Origin: Pseudomonadota bacterium
Lineage (GTDB): Bacteria; Desulfobacterota; Desulfobulbia; Desulfobulbales; Desulfocapsaceae
Assembly (NCBI GenBank): GCA_018820855.1
Contig: JAHJNL010000072.1
Span: forward strand, 1 to 56,571
DNA length: 56,571 bases
Direction: 5' to 3'
Shown: piece by piece, positions 45,300 to 54,799 of the stretch
Layout of the letters: each line of letters begins with the position of its first letter
Numbering within the stretch: position 1 is the first letter of the stretch
The notes under the pieces: model-generated
The model's database searches: none
Seen by the model: only the letters and a program-made list of their open reading frames with translations
Told to the model about the DNA's origin: nothing
Position numbers and translations under genes: made by a program

Positions 45300-45403
45300 T
45301 TTTTGTATAATCTTATCAGCACTCCTCCTTCGCAAAACCCGTCTGCTGCATGGAACATGCTGCAGAGCCATCAGGCCGATCACAGGAACCCTGAAAGAAA
45401 ATA

Positions 45404-45464
45404 CCCTTGTGCTGCAGACATGGTATTGCTATGCTTTTGCAGTACGAAGGGTTAAGCACAAGGG
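45404..45464. repeat. structured inverted repeat upstream of sbcD
   Basis: CCCTTGTGCT (45404-45413) and AGCACAAGGG (45455-45464) pair over a 41-base loop that can itself fold. It lies 105 bp after the FapA gene and 49 bp before sbcD. It could be a terminator without a T run, or a regulatory leader for sbcCD. Confidence 0.4.
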
Positions 45465-45512
45465 GAATTCCCTGATGGTCACTGTAACAATTCTTTTCCT
45501 AAACAGATTCCA

Positions 45513-46739
45513 ATGAAAATCCTTCACACCTCAGACTGGCATCTAGGCCATAAACTCTATGGGAAGCAGCGTTATCAGGAATTTTCCCTTTTCCTTGACT
45601 GGCTGGCCACTGTTATTGAGGAGCAGAAGATTGAGGCCCTGCTTATAGCCGGTGACATCTTTGACGGGCAGACTCCTTCCAATCGGGTCCTGGAAATCTA
45701 TTATCGTTTTCTCTCCCATATTTCGCGCTCCCCCTGCCGTCATGTGATCATCATCGGAGGCAACCATGACTCCCCTACTCTGCTCAATGCCCCTCAGGAA
45801 CTCCTCCGTTTTCTCGACATCCATGTCATTGGCAGAGTACCTGAAAACCTGGAAGATGAGATCATCCTCTTACGGGATGACCTCAACAGGCCTGAATTAA
45901 TGATCCTTGCCGTTCCCTATCTTCGTGACAGGGATCTCAGGTCAACTGATGCCGGAGAGAGCCTGCACGATAAGGAAAAGAAACTCCTGTCAGGGATACA
46001 GGACCATTATTCGAAACTTTACGAACTTGCCCGGAAGCAACAGAAAAGTCTGGAGAATCATGTCCCTCTTGTGGCCATGGGCCATCTCTTCTGTCAAGGC
46101 GGCACTACCAGTCAGGGTGACGGTGTTCGCGAACTCTATGTGGGTTCTCTGGTGCATGTGGGCCTTGACACCTTTCCTGCAGAGATCGATTATCTGGCCC
46201 TGGGACACCTTCACCTACCGCAAAAAGTCAAAAAGCAGGAGAACAGGCGATACTCCGGAGCACCTCTCGCCATGAGCTTTAATGAGGCTCACAAACAAAA
46301 ATGTGTCCTTGCGGTGACACTTGCGCCGAGATTCACAGTGGATGAGATTCCAGTCCCCTGCTTTCAAGCCCTGCAAACCATCACCGGAGACCTTGTCCAG
46401 ATCCTTGAGGCAATAAAGCACCTGAAAGAAAAAAAGCAATCCATCCTGCTTGAAATCAACTACTCCGGGCAAGCCCTCCTTGACGATCTGCAGGAGCAGG
46501 TTTATACAGCTGTAGCTGACAGCCCTCTGGAGGTCCTGCGCATCTACAACAAACGGATCTATGATCATATACTGCAGCAAACTTCTGAGATCAAGACTCT
46601 GGAAGAACTCTCCCCGATCCAGGTCTTCCGGCAGTGTCTCGATATGCATGAAATTGACGATGACCAGCAACAGGAAATGCTGCTGACCTTTGAAACAGCT
46701 CTTGCGGCCCTGCAAAATGAAGACAGCTCCCTGGAATAG
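45513..46739 (+). CDS. sbcD: nuclease subunit SbcD (Mre11-like)
   Basis: This 408-residue protein has the calcineurin-like phosphoesterase motifs HTSDWHLGH, AGDIFDG, GGNHDS, GHLF and GHLHLPQ, in the order and spacing of SbcD/Mre11. With SbcC it forms an ATP-driven Mn-dependent nuclease that cuts hairpins and blocked DNA ends. The next gene, sbcC, starts six bases after its stop. Confidence 0.95.
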   Translation: MKILHTSDWHLGHKLYGKQRYQEFSLFLDWLATVIEEQKIEALLIAGDIFDGQTPSNRVLEIYYRFLSHISRSPCRHVIIIGGNHDSPTLLNAPQELLRFLDIHVIGRVPENLEDEIILLRDDLNRPELMILAVPYLRDRDLRSTDAGESLHDKEKKLLSGIQDHYSKLYELARKQQKSLENHVPLVAMGHLFCQGGTTSQGDGVRELYVGSLVHVGLDTFPAEIDYLALGHLHLPQKVKKQENRRYSGAPLAMSFNEAHKQKCVLAVTLAPRFTVDEIPVPCFQALQTITGDLVQILEAIKHLKEKKQSILLEINYSGQALLDDLQEQVYTAVADSPLEVLRIYNKRIYDHILQQTSEIKTLEELSPIQVFRQCLDMHEIDDDQQQEMLLTFETALAALQNEDSSLE

Positions 46740-46745
46740 TCAAAC

Positions 46746-49700
46746 ATGAAGATCCTGCAGATCCGCTTTCAGAATCTCAACTCACTGGCCGGGGCCTGGC
46801 ATATTGACTTCACCGACCCGGCCTATAGCGAGAACAGTCTCTTTGCAATCACCGGCCCCACTGGTGCCGGCAAATCTACTCTCCTCGATGCTATCTGCCT
46901 GGCACTGTATGGCCGCACCCCGCGCCTTGCCAAAATAAGCAAGACATCCAACGAGATCATGAGCAGACAAACCGGCTTCTGTTTTGCGGAGGTCGAATTT
47001 GAGACTGTGAAAGGGCACTTCCGCTGCCACTGGTCCCAGCACCGATCAAGACAGCAGGCAAGCGGCGAACTGCAACAGCCCAAACATGAGATTGCCGATG
47101 CCGCAACCAGCACCATACTGGAGAGTCAAATACGCAATGTCGCAAACAGAGTGGAAGAAGTCACCGGAATGGATTTTGACCGTTTTACCCGTTCCACCCT
47201 CCTCGCTCAAGGGGGATTTGCCGCCTTTCTCCAGGCCTCACCAGACAATCGCGCTCCTATCCTCGAACAGATAACAGGAACTGAAATCTACTCCCGTCTT
47301 TCCATCAAGGTCCACGAACTTCGAGGAGATGAACAGGCCAAGCTCCAGGAAATGGAGCAGACACTTGCCCACATCACCCTTCTCAGCCCCAGTGAGGAAG
47401 AAGAACTACTGAAAATCGTCCGTGACAGAGAACAGCAAAGCGAATTGGGTAAGAGAGGGACGGCTGACACAAGACAAAAACTTGACTGGCTCAACATGCT
47501 GACAAGACTCAAGAAGGAGATAGAGGAATATAACAGGCAACTTCAGGTCATAACTGCTGAAGAAAATGATTCTGCGGCTGAACTGAAGCGACTTCCATCT
47601 GCTCTGGCAGCCCGCGAAATCGAACCGGTTTACCAAGAATACAAAACGCTCGTCACCAGTCAGGACAAAGACACGGTTGAAATCAAGCATCTTGGTTCCA
47701 GTTTGCATGACCTCCTTAGTTTGCAGAAAAAGGCTGACGATGGTTGCCGAAACGGTGAAAAAGAACTGCAGCAGGCTGAGATGGAGGAAAAAAGCGGAGA
47801 GACGCTGATCAAACAGGTACAAGAGTTAGATCTTCGTCTCCAGGCTGCAGAAGAACAACTCCTGGAACGCACTACCATTCTGACAGACCTTTATCGTCAG
47901 CAACAGGAAGAAGTTGCTGCCCTCAAGACCCTTGAGCAAAACCTTGCCCTGGAAGAAATAAGAAAAAAGAAACTGTGCTTCTTTTTCAAGCAACAGGCCG
48001 GAGACGAGAAGCTTGTAGAAGATTTTTCAGCTCTTCAGATCGAAATCAGTTCCATTTTCAACCTTCAGGCTCGAGGTATGGCACATGCCGAAGCAAGGAA
48101 AAAGGCGGAACAGGACACGCTGAAAAAAAAGCAGTCCGCAATCCAGCTTGCCTCGGAAGAAGCTCCTCTGCAGAAAAAAATTTCAGCCATCGAACAGGTT
48201 GTCAATGGACTGAAGCAGGAAAGGAGTCAGCTCCTCCAGGGTAGAGATGCCGAATCACTGCAACAGGATCTGTTTTCTGTCCAATCCCTCGAAAAAACAG
48301 TGAAAACTCTCCTCCTCCTTATTGAGGAGAAAGATGTTCATACTCAGGAAATCGACTCACTGGACAGGCAGTTACTCCAGGCTGCCAGCAGAACAAGAGA
48401 ACTCAACACAGCACTGCATCAGGTCGGCAAGGAGATATCGGCTCGACAGAACGAGGTCGAACTCCTGGAAAAAAGCCTGTTCCTCCTTGCCCGCATTCAG
48501 AGCCTGGAAGCAGAACGCAACCGTCTTCAGGATGGCACCCCCTGCCCGCTCTGCGGTGCCACCACTCACCCCTACAGCCAGGAAAACATCCCTGCAATCT
48601 CTGCAGAAGAGACCAGGCTGCAGGAGACAAAAACAGCACTGATCACCCTTGAGAAAAAGAGCACTGAACTGACAGGACTGGGTATAGTCTGCCGCGAACA
48701 GCAGAAAAATTTAAGCAGTCGCCGCAAAGAGTTAACAGAAGACCTGGCCAAAAAAGAAAAGACATTAGAGCAGGTGCTTGCCAACCTTGAGCTTCCGCCT
48801 CTAAAACAAATTAATCTGCAGGAGATCCAAGAGAGAGAGCAGAGCCTGAAACTGCAGGAAAGAACTCTACAGAAGAATTTCGATCGATTGAAAGAAATTA
48901 ATAAGGAACTTGCCGGTGTTGAAGAAAAAGGAAAAGAGCTGATCAAAACACAGCAAAATCTCGAAAGAAATATCCTCAATTTTAACCACCAACTCTCCTC
49001 TGCCAATCAGGAGCAACAGCGGCTCCTGCAGGAAGAAAGAGTCCTTTGCGCGGAACTGGAAAAGACAACAGGTTCTCTTTTCTATAAACTTGCCTCTTAC
49101 AAGATCAGGGAGCCTTCTCCTGATAAACTCCCTGCCATCCTGGAAGAGCTTGGCAAAAGAACAGAAGAGTGGAAAAAGAAAAAAGAAGAAGATACGCAGG
49201 TTGACGCCCTGATTCTGACTCTTGGCGCCAAACGCAGTCACCAACAGGAACTTCTTGAAAAACTGACGGTACAGGCAGCAGAGCAAGACGCACAACAGAG
49301 CAAGACTAAGGAAACGGTCGCCACCTGTAAAGAAAGCAGGAGCAAATTATTTGGCTGCAAAAACACAGGAGAAGAGGCAAAACGGCTGGAATCAGCTGTC
49401 ATGAACGCACGCAAAAAGCTGGCACAGAAAAGCAAAGAATGCGCTGACATCACCAACAAAATCATAGCTGCCCGTACACTGCAGGAGAGATTGGAATCCG
49501 AGTGTCATAACCGCCTGCAGAAGATACAAAAGCAGAAGAAGAGACTGGACCAGGCCCTCAAGTCCTCCTCATTTGCAGATCTGCATCAATTTCTCGCAGC
49601 CAGACTCCAGCCTCAGGAACTGGACAAACTTCTTGAGCTGCAACACAGTCTGCAGGTGAGAAAGACTAAATATCAAACCTTGCGGGAAGACAAGGAAAAC

Positions 49701-50420
49701 GCTCTCCGCAAAGAGGAGACAAAGCGACTTTGCACAGAGGAAAGCCAGGAACTGACACAAAAACTTGTCGAGCAGGAAAAACAGTTGGCACAGCTCCTTG
49801 AACAAGCTGGTGCAGCTCGGGAGAAGATGAAGAATAATGATATAGACAAAGAAAGGGCCGCTGCAAGACTGGCGTTTATCGAAACCCAAAAGAAAACAGT
49901 GGGCCGCTGGAACAGACTGCACATGCTCATCGGCTCTGCCGACGGCAAGAAATTCAGAAACTTTGCTCAGGGACTCACCTTTGAAATGATGATCAGCCAT
50001 GCGAACTCCGCTCTCGGCCACATGAACAACCGTTATATCCTGGTCCGAGACCGTAACCTGCCTCTTGATCTCAACGTCATCGACACCTATCAGGCAGGCG
50101 AAGTGAGATCCACCAGAAACCTCTCGGGCGGAGAATCATTTCTTGTCAGTCTCTCCCTGGCTCTGGGGCTCTCCCGTATGGCCAGTAATAATGTACGGGT
50201 AGACTCCCTCTTCCTCGATGAAGGGTTTGGCACACTTGACGAAGAGACCCTGGAAGCAGCACTCGACGCCCTCTCTCAGCTTCGTGAGGACAACAAGCTC
50301 ATCGGTATTATCTCCCATGTGGGGGCGCTCAAAGAACGAATCCCCCTGCAAATCGAAATCACCCCTGGTAGCGGCGGCAGAAGCACAGCCAAGGGCCCTG
50401 GAGTGACAAAGGACAATTGA
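46746..50420 (+). CDS. sbcC: nuclease-associated ATPase SbcC (Rad50-like)
   Basis: The 1224-residue protein has Walker A GPTGAGKSTLLDAICLALYG near the N-terminus, long coiled coils on both sides of a zinc-hook motif CPLC (Cys600 and Cys603), and a C-terminal ATPase lobe with the ABC signature NLSGGESFLVSLSLALG and Walker B SLFLDEGFGTLDEE. The zinc hook joins two SbcC arms to tether DNA. The length and hook position fit full-length SbcC. A small membrane-protein gene starts at the stop codon (TGATG). Confidence 0.96.
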   Translation: MKILQIRFQNLNSLAGAWHIDFTDPAYSENSLFAITGPTGAGKSTLLDAICLALYGRTPRLAKISKTSNEIMSRQTGFCFAEVEFETVKGHFRCHWSQHRSRQQASGELQQPKHEIADAATSTILESQIRNVANRVEEVTGMDFDRFTRSTLLAQGGFAAFLQASPDNRAPILEQITGTEIYSRLSIKVHELRGDEQAKLQEMEQTLAHITLLSPSEEEELLKIVRDREQQSELGKRGTADTRQKLDWLNMLTRLKKEIEEYNRQLQVITAEENDSAAELKRLPSALAAREIEPVYQEYKTLVTSQDKDTVEIKHLGSSLHDLLSLQKKADDGCRNGEKELQQAEMEEKSGETLIKQVQELDLRLQAAEEQLLERTTILTDLYRQQQEEVAALKTLEQNLALEEIRKKKLCFFFKQQAGDEKLVEDFSALQIEISSIFNLQARGMAHAEARKKAEQDTLKKKQSAIQLASEEAPLQKKISAIEQVVNGLKQERSQLLQGRDAESLQQDLFSVQSLEKTVKTLLLLIEEKDVHTQEIDSLDRQLLQAASRTRELNTALHQVGKEISARQNEVELLEKSLFLLARIQSLEAERNRLQDGTPCPLCGATTHPYSQENIPAISAEETRLQETKTALITLEKKSTELTGLGIVCREQQKNLSSRRKELTEDLAKKEKTLEQVLANLELPPLKQINLQEIQEREQSLKLQERTLQKNFDRLKEINKELAGVEEKGKELIKTQQNLERNILNFNHQLSSANQEQQRLLQEERVLCAELEKTTGSLFYKLASYKIREPSPDKLPAILEELGKRTEEWKKKKEEDTQVDALILTLGAKRSHQQELLEKLTVQAAEQDAQQSKTKETVATCKESRSKLFGCKNTGEEAKRLESAVMNARKKLAQKSKECADITNKIIAARTLQERLESECHNRLQKIQKQKKRLDQALKSSSFADLHQFLAARLQPQELDKLLELQHSLQVRKTKYQTLREDKENALRKEETKRLCTEESQELTQKLVEQEKQLAQLLEQAGAAREKMKNNDIDKERAAARLAFIETQKKTVGRWNRLHMLIGSADGKKFRNFAQGLTFEMMISHANSALGHMNNRYILVRDRNLPLDLNVIDTYQAGEVRSTRNLSGGESFLVSLSLALGLSRMASNNVRVDSLFLDEGFGTLDEETLEAALDALSQLREDNKLIGIISHVGALKERIPLQIEITPGSGGRSTAKGPGVTKDN

Positions 50421-50701
50421 TGAACTGCTGCCAAAAATTATTCCACCGTTATTCTTCCCGCAACCGGGCTGTCATCTGTCTCAGATGGATTAACCCCATA
50501 CGCATTCTGGTGATAGCCAGTCTCCTCTGTCACCTGCTCTATAAAATCGTCTGGCCCCCGCCACCATTTGCAGGCATCATAACCCTTATTCACATCTTTC
50601 TCGCCTTTCTCCTCCTGGCCGAGTGCCGACGAAGCGTCCGTTTCCACAATTCAGTCAAAGAATGGGAGGCCCTGGAGGCCAGACGAAAAGAACTTCTCTG
50701 A
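50420..50701 (+). CDS. small membrane protein of unknown function
   Basis: This 93-residue protein starts at the ATG overlapping the sbcC stop (TGATG), so it is probably translated with sbcC. Two hydrophobic segments are seen (IRILVIASLLCHLLYKIVW and GIITLIHIFLAFLLLAEC), followed by a charged C-terminus (WEALEARRKELL). No family was recognised. A TTG three bases upstream is an alternative start. Confidence 0.5.
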   Translation: MNCCQKLFHRYSSRNRAVICLRWINPIRILVIASLLCHLLYKIVWPPPPFAGIITLIHIFLAFLLLAECRRSVRFHNSVKEWEALEARRKELL

Positions 50702-50919
50702 TTCATCATTGCTCACCCCAGTCTTCAACCATTTGCAGGCTCTTCTGGAAATGGTCCGATCAGGACAATTACTCAAAAACAGACACAAGGTCTCCTCGTT
50801 AAATAGATTTTTTTTTCAAAATACTCAAATTGTGTTTCATGATTATTGTTTCAATGTGATACGATGTCATATTCACACATACCTTCAAATGATCCTTTAA
50901 TTCAATTCTGAGGCTGCAA

Positions 50920-52083
50920 GTGCGCACTATGAATATGAAAACAAATGAGGATATATGCTGCTCTTCCGAAGTAGCCAGGGGCCGTAATTGCTGTAATCCG
51001 CATAAAAGATGTCACACCAGTACCTGGGAACAACTGTTTAACGCCATACAGGATCCTGTTCTAGTGGTTCGCCCGGATGGGATTATCATTGAGGCCAACG
51101 ATGCCACCCTGCATGCAGCCCAAAAAAGCAGGAAAGAAGTTGTTGGTCAGGGAATCTGCAAGATTGTTCATGGCGGCAAGTGGCCGCATATCAAATGTCC
51201 TTTGGAGGAATTTCTTAAAACCTGTACTCCAAAAGTTGAAGATACGCGCCTTCCCGGATTCTTTGGCGAATATTCTGTTACCATCTCACCTGTCAAAGAG
51301 ATGGATGGCAAAATAGATAAAATCATGCTCATTGCCAGAGAGCTCACAAGTGATGAAATTCAAAAGGTGGATTCCATCAGGACAGCCAAACTTGCTGCCA
51401 TAGGTGAGCTTGCTGCAGGCGTTGCCCATGAGGTCAACAATCCAATTACCGGGATTATCAACTTTGCCCAAATTCTTCTGGATAATTACGATCTTGACCC
51501 TGCTGGTATTACTATTGTCCAGAAGATTATTGATGAAGGCGATCGGATAGCCTCTATTACCCACAATTTGCTCTCTTTTGCACGGGCAGACGGTTGTGAA
51601 CGGGAGCCCGTCAATCCTGTAGAAGTCGTCAAAGAGTGTCTTACACTCGTTCAGCACCAACTCAAGATGGACGGAATCATGGTAGTGACTGAGTACCCCC
51701 CAAATGACTCTTTCATTATCGCTGATTTCGGTCAGTTACAGCAAGTACTGTTAAATCTTATCAGTAACAGCCGCTATGCCTTAAACGCAAGATACCCGGG
51801 TACTGATCCCCAGAAAATAATTAAAATCTCCTGTCTTAAGAAGGAAGATAAAGAGCATCCTGTTTACCGATTAATTGTAAAGGATTATGGAACCGGCCTG
51901 CCCCAGTCTATCCTGGAACGCATTTTTGAACCCTTTTTTACCACTAAGCCCCCTGGTGAGGGAACAGGACTGGGACTCAGTATCAGTTATGGAATTATAA
52001 AAGATCATGGAGGCGACCTGCACGTTAACTCAATTCTGGACAAATTTACTGAAATGATCATTGAACTTCCAAGCAAGATATAA
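50920..52083 (+). CDS. PAS-domain sensor histidine kinase with Cys-rich N-terminus
   Basis: From the GTG at 50920 (GAGG six bases upstream) the product has 387 residues; ATG codons at 50929 and 50935 are alternatives. Residues 13-32 hold five cysteines and two histidines (CC at 13-14, CC at 24-25, C31). A PAS domain ([20 protein letters not shown]) contains a further Cys pair ([11 protein letters not shown]). The kinase core has the H-box GVAHEVNNP (His170), N-box [10 protein letters not shown] and G-boxes DYGTGLP and [10 protein letters not shown], as in NtrB-like kinases. No membrane segment is seen, so it is a cytoplasmic sensor. The regulator gene begins five bases after its stop. Confidence 0.9.
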   Translation: MRTMNMKTNEDICCSSEVARGRNCCNPHKRCHTSTWEQLFNAIQDPVLVVRPDGIIIEANDATLHAAQKSRKEVVGQGICKIVHGGKWPHIKCPLEEFLKTCTPKVEDTRLPGFFGEYSVTISPVKEMDGKIDKIMLIARELTSDEIQKVDSIRTAKLAAIGELAAGVAHEVNNPITGIINFAQILLDNYDLDPAGITIVQKIIDEGDRIASITHNLLSFARADGCEREPVNPVEVVKECLTLVQHQLKMDGIMVVTEYPPNDSFIIADFGQLQQVLLNLISNSRYALNARYPGTDPQKIIKISCLKKEDKEHPVYRLIVKDYGTGLPQSILERIFEPFFTTKPPGEGTGLGLSISYGIIKDHGGDLHVNSILDKFTEMIIELPSKI

Positions 52084-52087
52084 GGTT

Positions 52088-53887
52088 ATGGAAAAAAATC
52101 TCTATTCTTCAAAAATTCTCATTGTTGATGATGAGGAATCCATCAGACAGACCTTTGAGATATTCCTTACATCCGCAGGATATCAGTTTGTCAAAACCGT
52201 AGCTACTTTTGATGAAGCTATGGAGACAATGGCCCTGATATCATACGATTTAATTATCAGCGACATAGTACTGATCGGACCTTGCGGGACAGATCTACTC
52301 CAAAAAACAAGAGAATCCGGGGTCAAGTGTCCGGTTATTATGATCACGGGATTTCCCAATCTCGAGTCTGCCGCCAAGTCTGTCCGACATGGAGCCTTTG
52401 ATTATATATCAAAGCCGGTAAACAAAGAGACCCTTCTGCGTTTTACCAGACAGGCCCTTCAACACTGGTATCTGGAAAACAAAGCCAGGCACCTGCAGCG
52501 GGAAAATGAAAAGTATCGACGCTACCTGGAAACAATTTTTCGTTCGGTCAGCGATGCGATCATTACTGTTGATGCCAACATGCATATTGTTCAACTCAAT
52601 GAGACGGCAGAACAATGGCTGAGGGAAAAAGGGATAAAAGGCATCTCTGATCTTGAACATCTGCCTCTTGAACATCTGCCTCTTGAGGTAAGTTTTGCCT
52701 GTCTCGACGATGTCCGCAATGTTTTACAGCATGGAAGCGAGGTAAGAAAGCACCTGATTGAATGCCATACTCCCAATAACAAAACAAAGATGTTCAGCGT
52801 CAATGCCTCTCCTTTACGGGGGGAAGATGAGGAATTTCAGGGTGTTGTAATCGTAGCCAGAGACCTTACCATTGATGAGCCTCAAGAAATCAATAAAATC
52901 CGCAATCGTTTCCATGGCTATGTAGGCCCTAGCCCAGTCATGCAAGAGGTATATAAGCTCATCGAAAACATTGGCAAGGTCGATACTGCCGTTCTCATCA
53001 CAGGCGAGTCCGGAACCGGTAAAGAACTGGCTGCGGAGGCACTCCACGCAGAGAGCTCACGGCGTGACAAACCGCTCATCAAGATGGATTGCGTCTCTGT
53101 TGCCGAAAATCTCCTGGAAAGTGAGCTCTTTGGTCATCGTAAAGGAGCCTTTACCGGTGCAGACAGAGACAGACCCGGCAGATTGCTTCAAGCCGACGGC
53201 GGAACGCTGTTTCTTGATGAAATTGGTGATATTTCGCCTCGGACACAACTACTTCTTTTGCGTTTTTTACAGGAAAAAACCTTTACCCCGGTTGGCCAGG
53301 ATAAACCGATACAGGTCGATGTCCGAGTCATAGCCGCCACCAACGCCGACTTACAGGAAATGGTAAAACAGGGGAAATTCCGGGAGGATCTCTATTATCG
53401 TCTTAAAGTCATTGAAGTTAAGCTTCCTCCTCTGCGCGAGCGAACCATTGGTATCCCACTGCTTGCCAAGCATTTTCTTGAACTCTTCCGCAAGCAACTT
53501 GGCAAAAAGATTGCTACAGTCTCGGACCAGGCACTTGAGTGCATGTCTCGATATTCCTGGCCAGGCAATGTCCGCGAGTTGAGACATGTCATGGAAAGGG
53601 CCTGTGTTCTCTGTAATGGTCCGGTTCTGCTGTTAAAACATCTCCCTGAAGAGTTACAGAGACCAATCGTCAGGGAGGTTCATCCTACAGCCGTTTCTCC
53701 TCCTCCTATTCCTCAAAACAATTTACCAACAGCGTTTGCAGCAAACATTCACTATCTGCCGGAAGATATGAAGATCATAAAGGCTCTCAGGCAAGTAAAT
53801 GGCAACAAGGCAAAGGCTGCCAAACTTCTTGGAGTTGCCCGCTCCACACTTTACAGACAGATGCAACGGTACAATATAGAAGATTAA
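52088..53887 (+). CDS. sigma-54-dependent response regulator (REC-PAS-AAA-Fis)
   Basis: Starting at MEKNLYSSKILIVDDEES, the 599-residue protein has a receiver domain with the phospho-acceptor Asp59 (LIISDIV), a PAS domain (about 145-265), an AAA+ domain with Walker A GESGTGKE (306 on) and the sigma-54 contact loop GAFTGA (353-358), and a C-terminal Fis-type helix-turn-helix (ALRQVNGNKAKAAKLLGVAR). It should be phosphorylated by the adjacent kinase and activate RpoN promoters by binding upstream enhancers. The HLPLE unit near residue 200 is duplicated by a 15-bp tandem repeat at 52652-52686. The next 625 bp contain a fitting enhancer array and promoter. Confidence 0.94.
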   Translation: MEKNLYSSKILIVDDEESIRQTFEIFLTSAGYQFVKTVATFDEAMETMALISYDLIISDIVLIGPCGTDLLQKTRESGVKCPVIMITGFPNLESAAKSVRHGAFDYISKPVNKETLLRFTRQALQHWYLENKARHLQRENEKYRRYLETIFRSVSDAIITVDANMHIVQLNETAEQWLREKGIKGISDLEHLPLEHLPLEVSFACLDDVRNVLQHGSEVRKHLIECHTPNNKTKMFSVNASPLRGEDEEFQGVVIVARDLTIDEPQEINKIRNRFHGYVGPSPVMQEVYKLIENIGKVDTAVLITGESGTGKELAAEALHAESSRRDKPLIKMDCVSVAENLLESELFGHRKGAFTGADRDRPGRLLQADGGTLFLDEIGDISPRTQLLLLRFLQEKTFTPVGQDKPIQVDVRVIAATNADLQEMVKQGKFREDLYYRLKVIEVKLPPLRERTIGIPLLAKHFLELFRKQLGKKIATVSDQALECMSRYSWPGNVRELRHVMERACVLCNGPVLLLKHLPEELQRPIVREVHPTAVSPPPIPQNNLPTAFAANIHYLPEDMKIIKALRQVNGNKAKAAKLLGVARSTLYRQMQRYNIED

Positions 53888-54253
53888 TGCCTTGTAACTG
53901 ATCTTCCTCCAGTCCATGGTGTCCGACCTGCGGCCATGCCCTTGCTTCGCTCAAGGACAACGCAAAAATGTCTTTGAACCTTCAAAAGCCAAAACCTGCT
54001 TCGGCAACATCGATACACAAGCAATGAGACACTCCGAAAGAGTTGATTTACTCCTTTTTCTCTTCCCGGACTTTCTTAACATGTCCGAATAAAGGGGTCA
54101 GGAAACAGAACACCTGTTTTTTTCCTGTTCTTCCTCTCATCTCAGCAATTTTCCCCAGACCTTCACCGGGTATCATTTTCATACAAAAGACTGATTCAAA
54201 TCAAACACTAAAAAGAGACCTGTTCCACTGCCTATCACAAAAAGTGTAGCCCC

Positions 54254-54303
54254 GAGACACTTTTGGGACACAAACGGGACACTGGCGGAACACAATGGGA
54301 CAC
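54254..54303 (+). repeat. five GGGACAC-type direct repeats with one-turn spacing
   Basis: Copies are GAGACAC (54254), GGGACAC (54265), GGGACAC (54276), GGAACAC (54287) and GGGACAC (54297), with start-to-start steps of 11, 11, 11 and 10 bp. All therefore face the same side of the helix. They lie about 135-185 bp upstream of the sigma-54 promoter at 54438, the usual distance for enhancer sites. A further GAGACAC is at 54025 and a reverse TGTCTC at 54315. The remaining 625-bp gap holds no recognised gene. Confidence 0.7.
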
Positions 54304-54437
54304 AACAAGAAACCTGTCTCACTCATGCTACAATGAGGAAATCTCGCTGTAACATTTTCCACATTCTTATTGTTTATTCATAACAAAACAATAGGTTACT
54401 TAAGTGAACATCTAGCACAAAAACATTACTCAAACTT

Positions 54438-54453
54438 TGGCACGCATTATGCA
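54438..54453 (+). promoter_or_regulatory. sigma-54 (-24/-12) promoter of the twin small-protein genes
   Basis: TGGCACGCATTATGCA matches the RpoN consensus TGGCAC-N5-TTGCA at all but one position, with exact GG-GC spacing. Transcription would start near 54465, about 50 bases before the first small gene. An A/T-rich inverted repeat ATTGTTT/AAACAAT (54369-54392) lies between it and the enhancer repeats. Confidence 0.82.
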
Positions 54454-54512
54454 ATGTTGCATGTACGAATCAAACAGAAACACAATCTCTTCAATCAAAA
54501 AAAGGAGATACC

Positions 54513-54737
54513 ATGAGTGAAACAATTCTCAGTAAAGAACGAAGTCAGGCCGGAATTCAGGAAAACTCTACAGCCACCGTTTCCACAGAAATTGATAAGC
54601 TAATAATTGGCACTATTGCTGCCTTTACCGGAATTGTCGGACTGTGGAGCGTAGCCTGCCTCATGAGCGCTATGTTTCAGGCAGGTGGACCTCTGCAGCT
54701 GGTCGCTGGCTATTTCAAGGCTTTGGCCGGCATGTAA
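54513..54737 (+). CDS. small single-span membrane protein A (paralogue of B)
   Basis: This 74-residue protein follows an ideal AAAGGAG site. A polar N-terminus of about 29 residues, rich in Ser, Thr and Glu, precedes one membrane segment (about 30-55, IIGTIAAFTGIVGLWSVACL) and a short amphipathic tail with FQAGGPLQLV, ending in AGM. By hand alignment it shares 48 of 74 positions with the next gene, without gaps; identity is nearly complete from residue 42 to 64. No known family was recognised. It is the first gene after the sigma-54 promoter at 54438. Confidence 0.85.
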   Translation: MSETILSKERSQAGIQENSTATVSTEIDKLIIGTIAAFTGIVGLWSVACLMSAMFQAGGPLQLVAGYFKALAGM

Positions 54738-54799
54738 GTACAAAAACAATCTGAGAGACAACTTCAGTTATCTATACAATTCAAAAAGAGGTAACGACA

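Noticed and set aside
50709-50900. A 63-codon frame upstream of the kinase
   Set aside because: Composition is not protein-like, with poly-Phe from an A/T tract, and there is no plausible start signal. Treated as non-coding.
54254-54303. A CRISPR array or replication iterons
   Set aside because: The units are only 7 bp with 3-5 bp spacers, far below CRISPR size, and no cas, rep or parA-like gene is nearby. Position relative to the promoter favours regulator binding.
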